DNA of 64,000 bases. Source: Sunxiuqinia sp963678245. Its GTDB lineage: Bacteria > Bacteroidota > Bacteroidia > Bacteroidales > Prolixibacteraceae. The number at the start of each line of letters is the position of its first letter. Positions within the stretch are counted from its first letter, which is position 1. The translations under genes and the position numbers were made by a program. This document shows, one piece after another, positions 26,959 to 36,134 of the stretch. The DNA is taken from NCBI GenBank assembly GCA_965140765.1, contig OZ223309.1, positions 2,542,001-2,606,000 of the forward strand, given 5' to 3'. A model generated the notes under the pieces. It was not told the origin of the DNA. It made no database searches and saw only the letters and a program-made list of their open reading frames with translations.

Positions 26959-28914
26959 ATGATTTCAGTTGATCAGTTAGTCGTAAGTTTTGGAGGATTT
27001 GAACTTTTAAAGAAGATTTCGTTTTTGGTAACTCCTAAGGATAGAATTGGGTTGGCGGGAAAAAACGGAGCCGGAAAATCAACCTTACTTAAAATCATTG
27101 CCGGAGAGCAAACACCATCTGAAGGATCGGTGGTTGTTCCAAAAGATATTCGTGTAGGCTACTTACCTCAGCACATGAAAGTTTCGAATAAGCATACCGT
27201 TTTTGAAGAAACCAAAAAAGCTTTTGATGAGATCCTGAAAATCAAAAATGAGATTGAACATATCAATCATCAAATTGCCACTCGCAAGGATTACGAGTCG
27301 GACGAATACATGGGATTGATTACCAAGGTGACAGAGTTGAATGATCATCACCATATGGTTGGCGGGACTAATTTCGAAGCCGAAATTGAACAAACATTAA
27401 CCGGTCTTGGATTCAAACGAAGTGATTTCACCAGACAAACAAGCGAATTTAGTGGCGGATGGCGCATGCGTATTGAGTTGGCAAAAATATTGCTGAAAAA
27501 ACCGGATGTCTTTTTACTAGATGAGCCAACCAACCACCTGGATATTGAATCGATTCAATGGTTAGAAGATTTTCTAAAAAGCTATGCTGGCGCAGTTGTT
27601 TTGGTTTCACACGACCGGGCATTTCTCGATGCCGTAACCAACCGAACCATTGAGATTTCGCTGGGAAGAATATACGATTACAAGGCCAACTACACAAAAT
27701 ATCTGGAGCTTAGGCAAGAACATAAAGAAACGCAGTTGGCCGCCTATAAAAACCAGCAAAAGCTAATTGAAGATACCGAGAAGTTTATTGAGCGATTTCG
27801 ATATAAGGCAACAAAAGCTGTTCAAGTACAATCACGTTCGAAGATGCTTGAAAAACTGGATCGAATTGAAATTGACGAAGAAGATAATTCACGACTAAAT
27901 ATTCGTTTTCAACCACCAGAACGTTCAGGAACTATTGTTGCCGACTGCAAACACCTGACAAAAAAATATGGCGATTTATTAGTTCTCGACGACATTCATT
28001 TAATGATTGAGCGTGGTGAAAAAGTTGCCTTTGTTGGCAAAAACGGTGAAGGAAAAACCACTTTGGCTCGTGTTATCATGAACGAGCTCGAATTCCAAGG
28101 ACATCTGAAAATCGGGCATAATGTAAAAATTGGGTATTTTGCACAGGATCAGGCTCAACGATTAAATGAAAATTTATCGGTATTGGAGACAATCGACGAA
28201 ATTGCTGTTGGCGATGTCCGTACTAAAATAAGGGATATCCTTGGGGCTTTCATGTTTTCGGGTGAAGATGTTGAGAAAAAAGTAAAAGTGCTTTCTGGAG
28301 GTGAACGCTCCCGGCTGGCGATGATTCGGCTGATGCTGGAGCCTGTGAACTTCTTGGTAATGGACGAACCAACCAACCACTTGGACATGCGTTCGAAAGA
28401 GATCTTGAAACAAGCATTGGCCAGTTACGAAGGAACTGTTTTAGTTGTATCGCACGATCGTGAATTCTTGGATGGACTGGTCAATTGTGTCTATGAATTT
28501 AAAGACCGAAAAGTCAAACAACACCTTGGTGGTATTTACGAATTCCTTCGTCGCAAAAAAATGGAATCGATGAAAGAACTGGAACGAAAAACTCAAGTTA
28601 GCTCTAGTTCCAGCTCAGAAAAAAAAGAAAAACCACAACAGGAGGAGAACAAGTTCAACTACAACGAGCGAAAGGAAATAAATAAGAATATTAGTCGGCT
28701 GGAAAAACAAATAGCGCAAGCAGAGCAGGAAATTACAGACCTGGAAAAAAAGATTGAAGATTATGACAAGAGAATGGCAAATCCTGATTCGCTGGAAGAT
28801 CATAGCATCTTTGAGGAGTATGATCAACTAAAGGCCAAACTTGAAGAAGTTATGACAGCATGGGAAAACAACCAACTGGAATACGAAACATTGAAAGAAC
28901 AAAAAACCTGGTAA
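26959..28914 (+). CDS. ABC-F family ATPase, ribosome-associated type
   Basis: From ATG 26959 the protein has 651 residues and no membrane segments. It carries two ABC domains. The first has Walker A GKNGAGKSTLL, signature FSGGWRMRIELA and Walker B VFLLDEPTNHLD. The second has GKNGEGKTTLA, LSGGERSRLAMIRL and FLVMDEPTNHLD. The linker between them is the P-site tRNA interaction motif region, rich in charged residues. A Ser-rich stretch (SSSSSS) and a C-terminal coiled coil (about 555-650) follow, as in Uup and YheS-like members. ABC-F proteins act on the ribosome in the cytoplasm, easing stalled translation. rlmB starts one base after its stop, so the two are coupled. Confidence 0.9.
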   Translation: MISVDQLVVSFGGFELLKKISFLVTPKDRIGLAGKNGAGKSTLLKIIAGEQTPSEGSVVVPKDIRVGYLPQHMKVSNKHTVFEETKKAFDEILKIKNEIEHINHQIATRKDYESDEYMGLITKVTELNDHHHMVGGTNFEAEIEQTLTGLGFKRSDFTRQTSEFSGGWRMRIELAKILLKKPDVFLLDEPTNHLDIESIQWLEDFLKSYAGAVVLVSHDRAFLDAVTNRTIEISLGRIYDYKANYTKYLELRQEHKETQLAAYKNQQKLIEDTEKFIERFRYKATKAVQVQSRSKMLEKLDRIEIDEEDNSRLNIRFQPPERSGTIVADCKHLTKKYGDLLVLDDIHLMIERGEKVAFVGKNGEGKTTLARVIMNELEFQGHLKIGHNVKIGYFAQDQAQRLNENLSVLETIDEIAVGDVRTKIRDILGAFMFSGEDVEKKVKVLSGGERSRLAMIRLMLEPVNFLVMDEPTNHLDMRSKEILKQALASYEGTVLVVSHDREFLDGLVNCVYEFKDRKVKQHLGGIYEFLRRKKMESMKELERKTQVSSSSSSEKKEKPQQEENKFNYNERKEINKNISRLEKQIAQAEQEITDLEKKIEDYDKRMANPDSLEDHSIFEEYDQLKAKLEEVMTAWENNQLEYETLKEQKTW

Positions 28915-28915
28915 C

Positions 28916-29680
28916 ATGTATAAAGCAAAACCGCAGAAAAATTCCGATGACTTTATTTTTGGCATCCGTGCCGTTATTGAAGCCATCGACTCAGGAAAAG
29001 AAGTTGATAAAATACTGATCAAAAAAGGCTTGGGTGGCGATTTATTTAAAGAGCTGTTTGAAAAGATCAGGGAATTCCAGGTTCCGTTTCAGTATGTGCC
29101 GATGGAAAAAATCAACCGCATTACCCGGAAAAATCACCAGGGAGTGTTGGCTTTTATTTCACCGGTTACTTTTTATGAGTTGGAAAATTTTCTTCCGTCG
29201 GTATTCGAGGCTGGCAAAAACCCGTTGATTTTAGTATTGGATCAGGTAACCGACGTTCGAAATTTTGGTGCAATCGTCCGCACTGCAGAATGTGCAGGGG
29301 TTGACGCAATCGTTATTCCCGAGAAAGGAGCTGCCAGGATCAACGCCGATGCGGTGAAAACTTCGGCCGGAGCTTTGCATCTGCTACCAATCTGTAGAAC
29401 TAAAAACCTAAAGGAAAGCATTGTTTATCTGAAAGAATCGGGGCTAAAAATCGCGGCAGCTACCGAAAAATCTTCATTCAACTATACCCAAGCCAATCTT
29501 TCGGGGCCCACAGCTATCATTATGGGCTCAGAAGAAAAAGGGATTGAAATGCAATTATTGAACTTAGCCGATGAGCAAGTTCAAATTCCTATTCTTGGTA
29601 AAATTGAATCGCTTAATGTTTCGGTAGCCGCCGGACTATTAATTTACGAAGCCGTCAGGCAACGTCTTCATCATTCATGA
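28916..29680 (+). CDS. rlmB: 23S rRNA (guanosine-2'-O)-methyltransferase RlmB
   Basis: This 254-residue SpoU-class protein has an N-terminal substrate-binding domain (FIFGIRAVIEAIDSGKEVDK) and the knotted SPOUT domain with LDQVTDVRNFGAIVRTAECA, IMGSEEKGI and SLNVSVAAGLLIYEA. The family methylates the ribose of G2251 in the peptidyl-transferase centre. ATG lies one base after the stop of the ABC-F gene, so both products probably serve ribosome function together. Its 3' end overlaps the convergent Lrp gene by 10 bases. Confidence 0.92.
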   Translation: MYKAKPQKNSDDFIFGIRAVIEAIDSGKEVDKILIKKGLGGDLFKELFEKIREFQVPFQYVPMEKINRITRKNHQGVLAFISPVTFYELENFLPSVFEAGKNPLILVLDQVTDVRNFGAIVRTAECAGVDAIVIPEKGAARINADAVKTSAGALHLLPICRTKNLKESIVYLKESGLKIAAATEKSSFNYTQANLSGPTAIIMGSEEKGIEMQLLNLADEQVQIPILGKIESLNVSVAAGLLIYEAVRQRLHHS

Positions 29681-30138
29681 ATGGGCACCTGACGTTTAAA
29701 GGTTTCCTCCAACGAAATGAACGTTTCAGTACTCGAAATTCCTCCAATTTTTTGCACTTTGTCGCTTAACACTTCCTTCAAATGTTCATTGTCGCGTGCA
29801 TACACTTTCACAAAAATAGCATACTGCCCTGTAGTGTAATGACATTCGACAATTTCCGGAATCTCTTTTAATTGATTGGCAACATCTTCGTAAAACCCAC
29901 CTTTTTCAAGAAAAACGCCAACATAGGTACATGTCTTGTAATCAACCTTTTTGGGATCAATATGATACCCAGACCCGGTAATTACGTCCATTTCAACCAT
30001 CCGATTTACGCGTTGGTGAACAGCAGCTCGAGATACGCCAACTTCGGAAGCAACGTCCTTAAAAGGAACACGTGCATTTTTAGTAATAATGTCCAGAATG
30101 TGTAAGTCTATCTGGTCCAAATTGTTTCTTAGTGTCAT
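29671..30138 (-). CDS. Lrp/AsnC-family transcriptional regulator (paralogue 2)
   Basis: This 155-residue protein has the winged helix-turn-helix (IDLHILDIITKNARVPFKDVA, GVSRAAVHQRVNRM) and the AsnC/RAM domain (CTYVGVFLEKG, VECHYTTGQYAIFVKV). It is a paralogue of the product of 21884-22363. Its gene is divergent from amtB and shares a 339-base control region with it, which makes control of ammonium uptake, plus self-regulation, a natural hypothesis. The 3' end overlaps rlmB by 10 bases. Confidence 0.9.
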   Translation of the reverse strand: MTLRNNLDQIDLHILDIITKNARVPFKDVASEVGVSRAAVHQRVNRMVEMDVITGSGYHIDPKKVDYKTCTYVGVFLEKGGFYEDVANQLKEIPEIVECHYTTGQYAIFVKVYARDNEHLKEVLSDKVQKIGGISSTETFISLEETFKRQVPIHE

Positions 30139-30358
30139 ATAATTTAACTTCAGCCTTATTTATGCGTCTAAAATTAAATAAATTTTAGCAGATAGATAAA
30201 TAAACAAAAACTTATCTTTCAATATGCAAACAAAAGTCATATCTTCTATTCACTTCTAACTAACTGGGTTCGAAATAAATGATCAGTTACACATTTCATA
30301 AATGTTAAATCCGAAGAGGTCCACCGAGACATTTTTTTATCAATTTGAATAAATATTT

Positions 30359-30387
30359 TTGAATTATTCTTTGATTTTCTACTTTTA
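30359..30387 (+). promoter_or_regulatory. Promoter of amtB
   Basis: TTG at 30359-30361 is followed after 18 bases by TACTTTTA at 30380-30387 (seven of eight positions of TAnnTTTG). The same arrangement, with identical spacing and identical -7 box, precedes the HYC_CC_PP gene at 39400-39428. The transcript would start near 30394 with a leader of about 85 bases. Confidence 0.55.
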
Positions 30388-30399
30388 CACCCAAATTAA

Positions 30400-30436
30400 T
30401 GTCAATTTGATACGGCTGAAGAAATTCCAATTGACA
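30400..30436. repeat. Inverted repeat in the amtB leader
   Basis: TGTCAATT at 30400-30407 and AATTGACA at 30429-30436 are perfect inverted copies separated by 21 bases. A related half site (TTTGACATT) touches the start codon. They could be regulator half sites or form an RNA stem. Confidence 0.4.
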
Positions 30437-30477
30437 ATACGCAGAAATTGTAGGTAAACTTAAAATAATTTGACATT

Positions 30478-31818
30478 ATGAAGAACGCTAATCTAAGTTG
30501 GCTTTTTATTCTATTATTATTGGTTGTTGCGGCAGTAGTGGGAGTATTTTTCCCAAGTGGCTTCGGTGGACTAAACGATCCGAATATCAGCACAGGTGAC
30601 ACAGCCTGGATGCTTACTGCAACAGCGTTGGTTTTGTTAATGACTCCTGGTCTTGCTTTCTTCTACGGGGGAATGATTCACTCCAAAAACATTTTATCAA
30701 CCATGTTGCAAAGTTTTATTGCCATGGGTGTAATTAGTGTAATTTGGGTAATTTGTGGTTTTAGTATTGCATTTGGCGACAGCATTGGCCCCGACGGATA
30801 TGGTTTGTTTGGTAACCCCCTAACTTTCTTCATGTTTAAAGGAGTAACAGGACACACTGATCCAGATCTGGCGCCAACATTCCCATTAGCGCTTTTTGCG
30901 ATGTTTCAGCTTAAATTTGCCATTATCACTCCGGCATTAATTACCGGATCATTTGCCGGCAGGGTACGGTTTCGTTCCTACATGCTATTTATGGTACTTT
31001 TCTCGCTGTTTATTTATGCACCATTAGCCCATTGGACATGGCATCCAAACGGATTCCTGAGAAACTGGGGAGTGCTTGACTTTGCAGGAGGGACTGTTGT
31101 ACACATGTCTGCTGGTTTTGCCGCTTTGGCAGGTGCTATGTTTCTCGGAAAACGAAAAGACTTTGGCCAGGAAGTGCGACCGGCCAACATTCCATTTGTA
31201 TTGCTGGGAGCAGGTATGCTTTGGTTTGGATGGTTTGGTTTTAATGCCGGATCAGCACTTGGAGCCAACTCAACTGCAGCCCTTGCACTAATGAATACGA
31301 ATACCGCTTCGGCAGCAGCTATGTTAGCCTACTTGTTTTACGATATGGTCAAGGGTAAAAAACCAACCGGCATGGGAGCTTCAATTGGCTTAGTTGTTGG
31401 TCTGGTTGCCATTACCCCTGCTGCAGGTTTTGTAAATGTCGGCTCTAGTATCTTCATTGGAGTTGCTGCTGCTCTTGTTAGCAACTACGCAATTGAACTT
31501 CGCTCAAAAACAAGACTGGACGATACCCTCGATGTCTTCCCTGCTCACGGAATGGGTGGTATTGTTGGAATGCTTCTTACAGCCGTTTTTGCTCAGGAAG
31601 TTGGGCTAATTTACGGAGAATTCACCACGTTCCTATATCACTTATTAGCCTTGTTAATTGTAGGTATTTTCACATTTGGAGGTTCTTTGTTAATGTATAA
31701 AATTACGGATATGATTGTTCCATTACGTGTTTCGCCTCAAGGTGAAAAAGTTGGATTGGACATTAGTCAGCACAACGAATCATATGACTTTGAATATAAA
31801 AGCGACAAAATGCTTTAA
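30478..31818 (+). CDS. amtB: Ammonium transporter
   Basis: This 446-residue inner-membrane protein has about eleven helices of the Amt/Rh family. Visible signatures are FFYGGMIHSKN, FAGRVRFRSYM, GTVVHMSAGFAAL, LGAGMLWFGWFGFNAGSA and DVFPAHGMGGIVGM. The last one holds one of the two pore histidines. It conducts ammonium into the cytoplasm when nitrogen is scarce. It is followed at once by terminators, so there is no adjacent glnK gene, which often accompanies amtB elsewhere. The divergent Lrp/AsnC gene is the nearest possible regulator. Confidence 0.95.
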   Translation: MKNANLSWLFILLLLVVAAVVGVFFPSGFGGLNDPNISTGDTAWMLTATALVLLMTPGLAFFYGGMIHSKNILSTMLQSFIAMGVISVIWVICGFSIAFGDSIGPDGYGLFGNPLTFFMFKGVTGHTDPDLAPTFPLALFAMFQLKFAIITPALITGSFAGRVRFRSYMLFMVLFSLFIYAPLAHWTWHPNGFLRNWGVLDFAGGTVVHMSAGFAALAGAMFLGKRKDFGQEVRPANIPFVLLGAGMLWFGWFGFNAGSALGANSTAALALMNTNTASAAAMLAYLFYDMVKGKKPTGMGASIGLVVGLVAITPAAGFVNVGSSIFIGVAAALVSNYAIELRSKTRLDDTLDVFPAHGMGGIVGMLLTAVFAQEVGLIYGEFTTFLYHLLALLIVGIFTFGGSLLMYKITDMIVPLRVSPQGEKVGLDISQHNESYDFEYKSDKML

Positions 31819-31872
31819 CTTGTCGCTCTTTTATATGCTCAAAACTCCCCTTATCTCCGGGGAGTTTTTTTC
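31802..31872 (+). terminator. Double terminator after amtB
   Basis: A first hairpin (AGCGACAA/TTGTCGCT) spans the amtB stop codon and ends in TTTTA. A second, stronger hairpin (AACTCCCC at 31843-31850 with GGGGAGTT at 31859-31866) is followed by a T-run. Confidence 0.75.
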
Positions 31873-31896
31873 TGCTTAAACTCCTGGTCATTACAT

Positions 31897-33309
31897 TTAT
31901 TCCACCGGAACCAGCCGCAGGATTTTGCCCGGATTTTCAATGGCTACATAGATATATCCATCAGGACTCATTTCAACATTCCGAACCCGACCAATATCTT
32001 CTAACAATTTTTCCTGATGAGTCACTTGTTCACCTTCTAAAACAATCCGCTCCAAATACATAAACCGGAGTGAGCCAACTAAAATATTATTCTTCCAATT
32101 TTTATATCGATCTCCTTTAACAAAGGTTGTTCCGCATGGAGCTATCGATGGAACCCAATAAGTAACGGGCTGGGCCATCCCCTCCTTTTCCGTTAGCTCG
32201 GTAAAAGTTGTTCCATTGTAATTTATTCCGTACGAAATGACCGGCCAACCATAATTCACCCCGGGTTTGATTAGGTTCAACTCATCTCCACCTCGCGGAC
32301 CATGTTCGGTTTCCCATATTTCGCCAGTCTCGGGATTCATGCAAGTTCCCTGCGGATTACGATGTCCATACGAGTAGATGCTCGAAACAGCATTAGGCGC
32401 ACCCAAAAACGGATTGTCTGCTGGAATCGAACCATCATCATACACCCGATGAATTTTCCCACAAGTGTTTGTCAAACTCTGAGGATTTACATCACGATTT
32501 CCACGGTCTCCAATTCCAAAAAATAAAAACCCTTCTCGATCGAATTCAAGCTTACACCCCCAGTGTTGACCTTTGTTTGTATCTGGAAAACCATTAAATA
32601 TAACTTGTTGATCAACCAGTTGATTCCCATCAAGTTTTGCTCGCATCACATTGGTGCAGCCTGTATTTTTATTGTCATCAGCATATCCGGAATAAGAAAA
32701 ATATAACCATCCATTGCTTTCATAATCAGGGTGTAATTCCAAATCGAGCAAACCACCCTGTCCTTTTACCATAATTTCGGGCAGGCCGGATATTTCCTGT
32801 AACTCATTATTGGTAAACCGATACAACTTTGCAGAACGTTCCGCAATTAACAAATCTCCATTGGGTAAAAATTCCAACCCCCAAGGAACACCCAAGCCCG
32901 AAACAACCGTATCAACAATAAAATTCTGAACCTCTGATTGCACCGTAGCATTTGCCGACAAAGCAGGCTTCAATGTTTCCTTATCTTCCGGCACACCTTC
33001 TTTTACATACTCAGCAAGCGCAATAATTTCTTCGTCAGAAAATGTAGCCTCAAAAGCAGGCATTCCCATTTCGTCTCGTCCGTAGGTTATACTCGTCACT
33101 AGACTCGAATTATCATCTCCAAACATCCAGTCTTTCTCATCAAACTTTTCCAGATTATCACCATGGCAACCAGCACAATAATTTTGATAATTTCCAGCTG
33201 CCCTTACACGTTGCTTATCAATGTGTTGACCATTTCCCATTGAACAACTACTCAATGAAATGACAAAAAAAGCAAATAAGAATGATGAATTAACAAGAAA
33301 ACGAATCAT
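31897..33309 (-). CDS. Cytochrome c-fused, PQQ-type glucose/sorbosone dehydrogenase, lipoprotein
   Basis: The frame extends to 33339, but ATG 33309 directly starts a lipoprotein signal (FVISLSSC, Cys 22), giving 470 residues. An N-terminal cytochrome c domain follows: CAGCH with C45, C48 and H49, and a likely axial Met in EMGMPAFE. The rest (about 110-470) is a GSDH-type six-bladed propeller: GLGVPWGLEFLPNGDLLIAER, GQGGLLDLELHPDY and WETEHGPRGGDELNLI. Such proteins oxidise aldoses to lactones outside the cytoplasm and pass electrons to the heme. Several lactonase-like genes and an aldose epimerase lie nearby, which fits that role. PQQ synthesis genes are not in the window. Confidence 0.87.
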   Translation of the reverse strand: MIRFLVNSSFLFAFFVISLSSCSMGNGQHIDKQRVRAAGNYQNYCAGCHGDNLEKFDEKDWMFGDDNSSLVTSITYGRDEMGMPAFEATFSDEEIIALAEYVKEGVPEDKETLKPALSANATVQSEVQNFIVDTVVSGLGVPWGLEFLPNGDLLIAERSAKLYRFTNNELQEISGLPEIMVKGQGGLLDLELHPDYESNGWLYFSYSGYADDNKNTGCTNVMRAKLDGNQLVDQQVIFNGFPDTNKGQHWGCKLEFDREGFLFFGIGDRGNRDVNPQSLTNTCGKIHRVYDDGSIPADNPFLGAPNAVSSIYSYGHRNPQGTCMNPETGEIWETEHGPRGGDELNLIKPGVNYGWPVISYGINYNGTTFTELTEKEGMAQPVTYWVPSIAPCGTTFVKGDRYKNWKNNILVGSLRFMYLERIVLEGEQVTHQEKLLEDIGRVRNVEMSPDGYIYVAIENPGKILRLVPVE

Positions 33310-33439
33310 AAAAAGAAAGCTTTTAACATTTAACCTCAAAACAAAAAGTGAATCAAAAAGTTAACGCTTTTTTGTTAATAAATGACTAATGTATACCTGA
33401 AATTAATTATTCGTCTTAAATAAAACAGTCCGATCAGCC

Positions 33440-34567
33440 TCAACGAACCAAAAATTCAAGACAAACCGGACGCGGGATTTCTAAACTTTTCCCAGTATAA
33501 GCTAACATCCCTGATTCCACATCAACCTTAAATAGCGTCACGTTATTACTTTTTTTATTGGCCACCAACAGGTAGTTTCCGTCGGGAGAAATTGTAAAAT
33601 TTCGAGGCCAATCTCCAACTACCGGTTCTGTTTCAACTAACGTTAACATCCCATTATCATCTCGCTCAAACACGGCAATTGAATTATGGCCCCGATTTGA
33701 GCTATAAACAAATCGCCCGTCAGTACTCACATGGATATCAGCTCCTGAATTAGAGCCGATAAAATCCGTGGGTAAAGCAGACAAAGTCTGAATCGGATTG
33801 AAGATATCCTCTGTTTTCTTCAAAACAGAAACAGTAGAGTGCATCTCGTTCATAACATAGATAAACTTTCCATCGGGCGAAAAATCAAAATGCCGAGGTC
33901 CGGCTCCAGGAGCCATGTTTACAAAAGATTGTTCGGCTTCCTCAAACTTATTCGCGGCCTGATTGAACCGATAAAATTCAACTTTATCAGTTCCCAAATC
34001 TGCAGACATTAAAACTTCACCCGAGAAACTAAACTGAGCGGAATGAGCGTGTGGTGCTTTTTGCCTGGCAGAATCGGGGCCACTACCGGCATGCTGAATC
34101 TGCTGAAAACAATCGGTTAAACTACCATCATCGTTAACCTCAAATAAACTTAAACTCCCACTGGAATAATTTGATGCCACAACAAATTGGCCGTCTGGCG
34201 ACACTGCTACATGGCATGGGTGATAGCCTTTGGTTGGCTTTTGGTTTATTTTATTCAGTTCTCCTGAAGCCTGAATCCGATATGAGGTAACAGAGCCACT
34301 ATCAATCCCCGGACTCTCTTTCACTTCCGATACTGCATATAAAAGTTTTTTATCAGGGCTTATCGCTAAAAAAGAAGGATTCTCTTTATTTTCAGTAATC
34401 GATTTTAAGCTAAGGTTCCCGGTCAGTTCATCAAACTGATAACAATAAATCCCCTCACTCCCTGCGTCGGTGTATGTTCCAACATAAAGCAAGGTTTCAT
34501 TCCTATCTTTTTCACAAGAAATCAATAAAACGGAAATCAGTACAGTACTCAAAAGAAGTGCTCTCAT
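33440..34567 (-). CDS. Lactonase-family beta-propeller lipoprotein (6-phosphogluconolactonase-like)
   Basis: ATG 34567 is preferred to the in-frame TTG at 34576; it gives 375 residues beginning MRALLLSTVLISVLLISC, a lipoprotein signal. The body is a seven-bladed propeller of the YbhE/Pgl type: LYVGTYTDAGSEGIYCYQF, YHPCHVAVSPDGQFVVASNYSSG, GAGPRHFDFSPDGKFIYVMNE and PRNFTISPDGNYLLVANK. Cytoplasmic members hydrolyse 6-phosphogluconolactone. An exported copy beside an aldose dehydrogenase more likely hydrolyses a free sugar lactone. It lies 130 bases upstream of the dehydrogenase gene in the same direction. Confidence 0.85.
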   Translation of the reverse strand: MRALLLSTVLISVLLISCEKDRNETLLYVGTYTDAGSEGIYCYQFDELTGNLSLKSITENKENPSFLAISPDKKLLYAVSEVKESPGIDSGSVTSYRIQASGELNKINQKPTKGYHPCHVAVSPDGQFVVASNYSSGSLSLFEVNDDGSLTDCFQQIQHAGSGPDSARQKAPHAHSAQFSFSGEVLMSADLGTDKVEFYRFNQAANKFEEAEQSFVNMAPGAGPRHFDFSPDGKFIYVMNEMHSTVSVLKKTEDIFNPIQTLSALPTDFIGSNSGADIHVSTDGRFVYSSNRGHNSIAVFERDDNGMLTLVETEPVVGDWPRNFTISPDGNYLLVANKKSNNVTLFKVDVESGMLAYTGKSLEIPRPVCLEFLVR

Positions 34568-34644
34568 AATGATCAATTTAAATTCAAACTATCTGGTAAT
34601 TCTGTTGTTTTAGATTTTGTATTGAGAATCTAAAAATAAAGGAA

Positions 34645-35475
34645 ATGAAGCTAGCAAAAACATTTTTCACCATTTTTATTTTAGTTGTTTCGTCGCACAG
34701 CTTCGGACAAAAACTGGTTGAAGTTTGGCGAACAGGCTCTAACATGAAAACACCCGAGTCGGTCTATTATAGTCCCGATCACGATGTAATTTTTGTAGCC
34801 AACATCAACGATAATCCATCGGAGAAAGACGGAAATGGCTTCATTACCCAGCTAAACGCAGACGGATCAGTAAAAAACATGAATTGGGTTTCCGGACTGA
34901 GTGCCCCAAAAGGAATGGCTATTTTTGATGGGAAGCTCTACGTTTCTGACGTTGATGAATTGGTTGAAATTGACATTGACCAAGCAAAAATTATCAACCG
35001 CTATCCGGCTCCCGGCTCAATTTTTTTGAATGATGTTGCAGCCTGCAGTAACGGGATAATTTTTGTTACCGACAGCAGAACAAATAAAATTCACGCACTG
35101 TCGGATGGTGAGTTTTCGGTTTGGCTTGAAAGTGATGATTTAAAAGGAATAAATGGTCTCTACACCGAAATGGGGAAATTATACATTGGATCGGACAAAA
35201 TACATGTTGCTGATGTCAAAACAAAAGAATTAAAAGAGATCCAATCCGATTGTCAGGGAATTGATGGACTTGACAAGGATAATGACGACAACTTTGTTTT
35301 CTCAAACTGGGCAGGGCGTATTTTTTATCTCGAAGACGGCCAGATGACCAAAATGTGGGATTCAACAAAGGAAAAAATTAACACAGCCGACATCTTTTTT
35401 GCGAATGATCTTAATTTATTGTTGGTACCTACATTTTTCAACAATCAGGTTGTTGCCTATCGTATTGAAAAATGA
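34645..35475 (+). CDS. Exported SMP-30/gluconolactonase-like propeller protein
   Basis: This 276-residue protein has a signal peptide (residues 1-21, ending HSFGQ) and an NHL/SMP-30-like propeller: TPESVYYSPDHDVIFVANIND, APKGMAIFDGKLYVSDVDEL, FLNDVAACSNGIIFVTDSRT and GIDGLDKDNDDNFVFSNW. Residues of the SMP-30 metal site cannot be assigned with certainty. It is divergent from the lactonase lipoprotein gene and followed by the CDGSH gene. Lactone hydrolysis in the periplasm is possible, but a non-enzymatic binding role cannot be excluded. Confidence 0.7.
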   Translation: MKLAKTFFTIFILVVSSHSFGQKLVEVWRTGSNMKTPESVYYSPDHDVIFVANINDNPSEKDGNGFITQLNADGSVKNMNWVSGLSAPKGMAIFDGKLYVSDVDELVEIDIDQAKIINRYPAPGSIFLNDVAACSNGIIFVTDSRTNKIHALSDGEFSVWLESDDLKGINGLYTEMGKLYIGSDKIHVADVKTKELKEIQSDCQGIDGLDKDNDDNFVFSNWAGRIFYLEDGQMTKMWDSTKEKINTADIFFANDLNLLLVPTFFNNQVVAYRIEK

Positions 35476-35543
35476 TAACTTGAAATTCGATTTTCAAAGT
35501 TGAAACCCGAAATTGACAAGTTGAATACAAAAACCTTTAAATT

Positions 35544-35780
35544 ATGGCAAAAGGAAAAATCGCAGAAAAAAGTCCAATCATGATGGAGATGAAATCAGGC
35601 ACCTATTACTGGTGTGCCTGCGGCAAAAGTAGCAACCAACCATTTTGCGATGGTTCGCACCAAGGAAGTGAATTCACCCCAAAAGAAGTTAAAATTGAAA
35701 AAGAACAGACCGCATTTTGGTGCCGATGTAAACAAACGGACAACCCACCATTTTGCGATGGCTCACATAATAAATTGTAA
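35544..35780 (+). CDS. Double CDGSH iron-sulfur domain protein
   Basis: The 78-residue protein consists of two CDGSH motifs. The first is WCACGKSSNQPFCDGSH and the second is WCRCKQTDNPPFCDGSH. Each supplies three Cys and one His for a 2Fe-2S cluster, as in mitoNEET. There is no signal peptide, so it is cytoplasmic. Functions in redox sensing or cluster transfer are suggested for the family. It lies 68 bases after the SMP-30-like gene and is followed by a terminator. Confidence 0.93.
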   Translation: MAKGKIAEKSPIMMEMKSGTYYWCACGKSSNQPFCDGSHQGSEFTPKEVKIEKEQTAFWCRCKQTDNPPFCDGSHNKL

Positions 35781-35801
35781 AATCTTACGAAATTAATGAT
35801 G

Positions 35802-35832
35802 AAGGGAGACTATTTTAGTTTCCCTTTTTTTT
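35802..35832 (+). terminator. Terminator after the CDGSH gene
   Basis: The stem AAGGGA (35802-35807) pairs with TCCCTT (35821-35826) and is followed by a run of T. Confidence 0.6.
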
Positions 35833-36134
35833 ATCCGAAATCCGGCTTTCTTTGGGAATAACTGATTGGCAGATACAACACTCCCTTATCCATTTAAGAC
35901 CTTTTTATCTCATTCTGATAAAATCTTATTCATCATGAGAATAATGGGAAAGCTGCAATTAACTTATGCCTCTAATAGTCAAAAAACTAAATGAAACATC
36001 AGTGTTTTGGCACTTCGTTTGTAATTTTCGAGCGAAATAAAATCATATAAAAAAATTAAACATGAGTGATAGATACTGTTAGAAAAACAAGAAGAAGAAG
36101 AAGAAGAAAGTAAATAACGTAAAATCTAATTGTA
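35833..36134. other. Gene-free region with a GAA trinucleotide repeat
   Basis: These 302 bases precede the DUF4382 gene. Six consecutive GAA units lie at 36091-36108, about 27 bases before the first possible start codon. The rest is AT-rich with no convincing frame. The repeat lies where a promoter spacer or 5' leader should be. Confidence 0.55.

Larger units (their letters stand above)
30139..30477. other. Shared control region between the Lrp/AsnC gene and amtB
   Basis: The region is very AT-rich. It holds the amtB promoter at 30359-30387 and an inverted repeat in the amtB leader at 30400-30436. A further TTTGACATT lies just before the amtB start codon. No small gene is evident. Confidence 0.6.
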
